A DNA stretch of 19,301 nucleotides from Cocleimonas sp. (GTDB taxonomy: Bacteria; Pseudomonadota; Gammaproteobacteria; Thiotrichales; Thiotrichaceae): NCBI GenBank assembly GCA_023145485.1, contig JAGLDT010000189.1, positions 1 through 19,301 on the forward strand, given 5' to 3'. Under the pieces are notes generated by a model. The model was not told the DNA's origin, made no database searches, and worked only from the letters and a program-made list of their open reading frames with translations. Within the stretch, counting starts at the first letter, position 1, and each line of letters opens with the position of its first letter. Both the position numbers and the translations under genes were made by a program. Of this stretch, positions 16,376 through 19,301 are shown in pieces.

Positions 16376-16414
16376 CAGTTAAACAGATAACTGGAAAATT
16401 TCTGTTTATAACTG
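16376..16414. repeat. overlapping inverted repeats just after the metalloprotease stop
   Basis: CAGTTAAACAGA (16376-16387) pairs with TCTGTTTATAACTG (16401-16414) as a 12-bp stem with a 2-base bulge. The same left arm can instead form a tight CAGTTA/TAACTG hairpin (16376-16393). The structure begins about six bases after the TAA of the metalloprotease gene. It lacks a T-run, so it is either a non-canonical 3' end structure or a regulatory site in the 148-base gap before the Alg44-like gene. Confidence 0.5.
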
Positions 16415-16419
16415 ATTTC

Positions 16420-19293
16420 TTAGAGCGAATCCCTTGCTTTATTAAATTGTCGTGCTCGAAAGCGAAGCCTTAATAAAGAAATATAAATTAGAAAAAAGGT
16501 CAATATACTATCGAAAGAACCCCCTGCGCTGTCTTCTGTATCAATTTCTTTATCAGCTATAACCTCTACGTTCTCCTCTTGGTCATCATTAAGAATAATC
16601 GCGGTGGCTGTTTTACTGGTTAAAAGAGTATTATTGCTAGAGTTAGTGAGTAATAGCCAAAATATTTCATCGTCTTCGACGTGTTTATCGGCTGTAATAT
16701 CAATAGAAACAGTGCCACTTTTTTCTCCCGAAGAGATTAATAATGTACCCTTTCTAGGGGTGAAGTCATCATCTATTTGAGCGCTATCAGCAAGGGTTGC
16801 GTAGTCGACGAAGGTATGTGTCGTTGCTATATGGTCGAGATTAATTGTAAAGGTTGCTTTTGTAACACCAACGTTTCCCTCTACCACTGAAATATCGTTC
16901 ACTGTGATGCTTACAGGAGAACGGATGATATCATTATCATTATCAATAACAGTTCCCGTAGTCGTAAGGTTTCCTGCGGATGAAAATTGAATATTTTGTG
17001 GTGAAAATAAAGTCAAACTATAATGTTTATCCTCTTCTTTCGTCACGTTTCCTTCAATTATTTGAGATATGGTTGCGCTTGTTTCCCCTTGTGGGATATA
17101 AATAGTATCTGTTTGAATTTGATTGTTATTTTTAGCATCGGTAATGATGTAACTAATACTGCCCGCCTCATTACTAGCAGCAGCCAGAGTAACAATGTAA
17201 TTTAATGTTTTAGAATCTAAATCGCCTTCTATTATGGAGGGAGAGTTAATAGTGGCTATTGGGAGCTGACTCTCTTCTTTAATGGTATTGTCAATAGAAA
17301 TCTCACCCTTAGAGAGTGCGAAGAAAATATTATCACTACAAGCCACCATTATGCGTGCATCGCTAACAGCATTTATAGTATTAGGGATAATAATCGTTTC
17401 CGCCCCATCATTCTGAGTGGTTTTCAATAAACCTTGCGTTGCTCCATCTTTTGTTAACAGCTTGATATCAACATAATTACAGTTTATTGGCGCCCAACTT
17501 GTTCCTGCTTCATTCCACCTAACATCAATATCCTCAGCAATATGGTATTGATCAGAACCCGTTTGAGAGGTTATTTTAAACGGCTTACTGCCCGATGTGA
17601 TAATTTTTGTGTTAGTAAGGGCTATGCCACCCTGTCCATCTCTGACACTGGTTGTAAAATTCAACTCACGACTCGTTAATGATGGGGTTTCACCATCAAT
17701 GGGAAAATTACCAAAAAGTGTTGCTAGCTGTGGGAAGTAACGCTGATTGGAGGAGGTAGGCATATAGCTACGAAACAAGGGGTTATCGCCTGCATCAATA
17801 CCAACCTGAACAGCCGTTCCATCAATGTCGATTTGATCCCATGTATACGTTAAACTATCATTCTTTCCCACTATACCAATATCACTATCATTCCCATTAG
17901 CGGTTAATAAAAAAGGTGTGTTAATAGGAATGTGATGGCGTTGTGTTGTGCTGAGGGTAGGGTCATTATTATCAGTATCGCTTTGTACACCACATTTTGC
18001 TTCACCACTATGACGGGTATAATGATTGATTTGCCCAATACTAATGGCATGAAAAACAGCGTCAGAACTACTTTGTAAGTTATCACCCGCACAAATTCCA
18101 GCATAAGACATAATAGTGCTACCACTACCTGGCTCAGCCGCAGAACTTGCTTCACGATTCCCACCACCACAACTATCTTTAAGGCTATTAAAAGTATGCG
18201 TAGCGCCAAATTGGTGTCCTATCTCATGTGCAACATAATCTATATCAAAGGTATCACCATAAGGAGAGGCAGAACCAGTGACACCCGCCGCTTTATGCGC
18301 TCCGATATTGCTACGACAAACACTACTTAGTAAAGCCAGTCCACCTGTTCCATCCCCGCCAAAGAGATGTCCAATATCGTAGTTTGCGCTACCAACAACA
18401 GCATCTATATTAATCCTATTTTCATCCATCATTTTATAGGGATTACCATTCGTATAAGGATCGGTACTAGGGTTTAGATAAATCAGCTTATCTGTATCTG
18501 TAAGCTGTAGGCGTATTGAAAGATCACGTTCATAAATATCATTCACACGGTTAATAGTTGAAAACATAGCACCAAAAGCTTGCTCCTTCGTCTTACCGTG
18601 TAAAGCACTGTATTCAGCCGTTGCTGCAAGCGCTAGTTTATACGTAATTAGCGCTTTAGCGGGTCTTGCCTGTGGTTTTAATGCTGTTGGGGTATTTTTT
18701 TTTTGTGGCTGAATAATAATTTCTTTGATAGGCGAGCTGCGCTGAAATAAATGTTTATTTTTTTGTTTGCTAAAGCTGTTATAGGGTCTTTTTCCTTGTT
18801 CTATTTCTATTTCATTTGCACTAATTGACATATTAGGATCAATAAACACGGTATCACCGTTTTCTAGTATCAGCATGGCATGAAAACCAACTGAGGTGAA
18901 ATCAATACGCCCGCGTATATTCTTGCCATTAGCTGCGCGCACCTTCCAGGTTTTAAACTGCGGAAATCGCTCTGACAGTGTTTTTTGCATCATCGAGTAT
19001 TCTTTTGCAATAACCGCCAGCATTGATCCATCAGGCAATGGTAAATTGAATATTTGCTCTTGATTAATAAGACGCTTTGCTGATTTATGATTAATATTTG
19101 GGGATAATTTGTGGCGCAAGGCAACTTCATCTAATAGCAAGTGACGAGCAGTATAGGAAGCGGGTGCAGAAGATAAGGAAGAGTTTAACTGTTTAGCCGA
19201 AGCCTGAGAAAAAGTATCAACATCCTCCCAAAGAGGATCTGCAAAAATATTTGTTGACAGAAATAAGCTTAATACAATAATTGTTTTATGCAT
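16420..19293 (-). CDS. secreted reprolysin-like zinc metalloprotease with Calx-beta domains and GlyGly-CTERM tail
   Basis: The 957-residue precursor has a signal peptide ending near A18 (LFLSTNIFA-DP), then a prodomain-like region of about 180 residues. The metzincin zinc site HEIGHQFGATH is at 356-366 (H356, H360, H366 ligands, E357 catalytic) with the Met-turn in STIMSYAG (M395), typical of the reprolysin-like (M12B-type) family. Two Calx-beta-like Ca-binding beta domains follow at about 680-785 and 795-905, each ending in a V/I-x-N-DN-D or NDD segment. The tail AGGSFDSILTFFLIYISLLRLRFRAR (about 923-948) fits the GlyGly-CTERM pattern: GG-S, one membrane helix, basic cluster. This suggests type II secretion, cleavage by rhombosortase and surface anchoring. 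A nine-residue extension after the basic cluster is unusual. The ATG lies only eight bases from the right window edge, so its ribosome site is not seen. Confidence 0.9.
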   Translation of the reverse strand: MHKTIIVLSLFLSTNIFADPLWEDVDTFSQASAKQLNSSLSSAPASYTARHLLLDEVALRHKLSPNINHKSAKRLINQEQIFNLPLPDGSMLAVIAKEYSMMQKTLSERFPQFKTWKVRAANGKNIRGRIDFTSVGFHAMLILENGDTVFIDPNMSISANEIEIEQGKRPYNSFSKQKNKHLFQRSSPIKEIIIQPQKKNTPTALKPQARPAKALITYKLALAATAEYSALHGKTKEQAFGAMFSTINRVNDIYERDLSIRLQLTDTDKLIYLNPSTDPYTNGNPYKMMDENRINIDAVVGSANYDIGHLFGGDGTGGLALLSSVCRSNIGAHKAAGVTGSASPYGDTFDIDYVAHEIGHQFGATHTFNSLKDSCGGGNREASSAAEPGSGSTIMSYAGICAGDNLQSSSDAVFHAISIGQINHYTRHSGEAKCGVQSDTDNNDPTLSTTQRHHIPINTPFLLTANGNDSDIGIVGKNDSLTYTWDQIDIDGTAVQVGIDAGDNPLFRSYMPTSSNQRYFPQLATLFGNFPIDGETPSLTSRELNFTTSVRDGQGGIALTNTKIITSGSKPFKITSQTGSDQYHIAEDIDVRWNEAGTSWAPINCNYVDIKLLTKDGATQGLLKTTQNDGAETIIIPNTINAVSDARIMVACSDNIFFALSKGEISIDNTIKEESQLPIATINSPSIIEGDLDSKTLNYIVTLAAASNEAGSISYIITDAKNNNQIQTDTIYIPQGETSATISQIIEGNVTKEEDKHYSLTLFSPQNIQFSSAGNLTTTGTVIDNDNDIIRSPVSITVNDISVVEGNVGVTKATFTINLDHIATTHTFVDYATLADSAQIDDDFTPRKGTLLISSGEKSGTVSIDITADKHVEDDEIFWLLLTNSSNNTLLTSKTATAIILNDDQEENVEVIADKEIDTEDSAGGSFDSILTFFLIYISLLRLRFRARQFNKARDSL

Positions 19294-19301
19294 CAGGGGG
19301 G

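Noticed and set aside
17904..18209. A 101-codon hydrophobic minus-strand frame inside the metalloprotease.
   Set aside because: It is an out-of-frame shadow of the region around the Met-turn; the host frame is well supported.

Overview
The window is an AT-rich stretch of bacterial chromosome, most likely from a gammaproteobacterium. This rests on a GlyGly-CTERM protease tail (a rhombosortase/type II secretion hallmark of that group), a chromosomal-type ParA/ParB pair, and an Alg44-like PilZ-HlyD protein next to an alginate lyase family protein. Genus cannot be read from the sequence. I saw no tRNA, rRNA, CRISPR array, intact insertion sequence or phage gene. Almost all the sequence is coding, and no stretch over 300 bases lacks a gene.

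Left part (2-8693, all minus strand). In transcription order this holds an RbgA/YlqF GTPase, a stand-alone molybdopterin oxidoreductase, RfbA (dTDP-glucose synthesis), a zinc-ribbon SAM methyltransferase, a split Alg14-like/Alg13-like (PssD/PssE-like) glycosyltransferase, a Wzx-like flippase and a Wzy/O-antigen-ligase-like membrane protein. The last four are packed with 4-base ATGA overlaps or a 1-base gap. They form a Wzx/Wzy-type surface polysaccharide block that probably continues past the left edge.

Middle part (8941-13520, plus strand). A large acidic protein with a degenerate receiver-like N-terminus is followed by parA, parB and a FemAB/CelD-type GNAT protein that starts 1 base after parB. 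The parAB pair lacks its common gid/atp neighbours within this window.

Right part (13501-19293, minus strand). A secreted reprolysin-like metalloprotease with two Calx-beta-like domains and a GlyGly-CTERM tail is followed by an Alg44-like PilZ/TM/HlyD protein and then an alginate lyase family reading frame. The lyase frame has no usable ATG, GTG or TTG start covering its conserved N-terminus. It is instead entered by a -1 shift at a run of nine A residues, A_AAA_AAC in phase, just before the stop codon of the Alg44-like gene. This is the most interesting feature here: either a programmed frameshift or transcriptional slippage making a roughly 923-residue fusion of polysaccharide export protein and periplasmic lyase, or a recent homopolymer mutation or sequencing error. 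Two unexplained inverted repeats lie between the metalloprotease and the Alg44-like gene.
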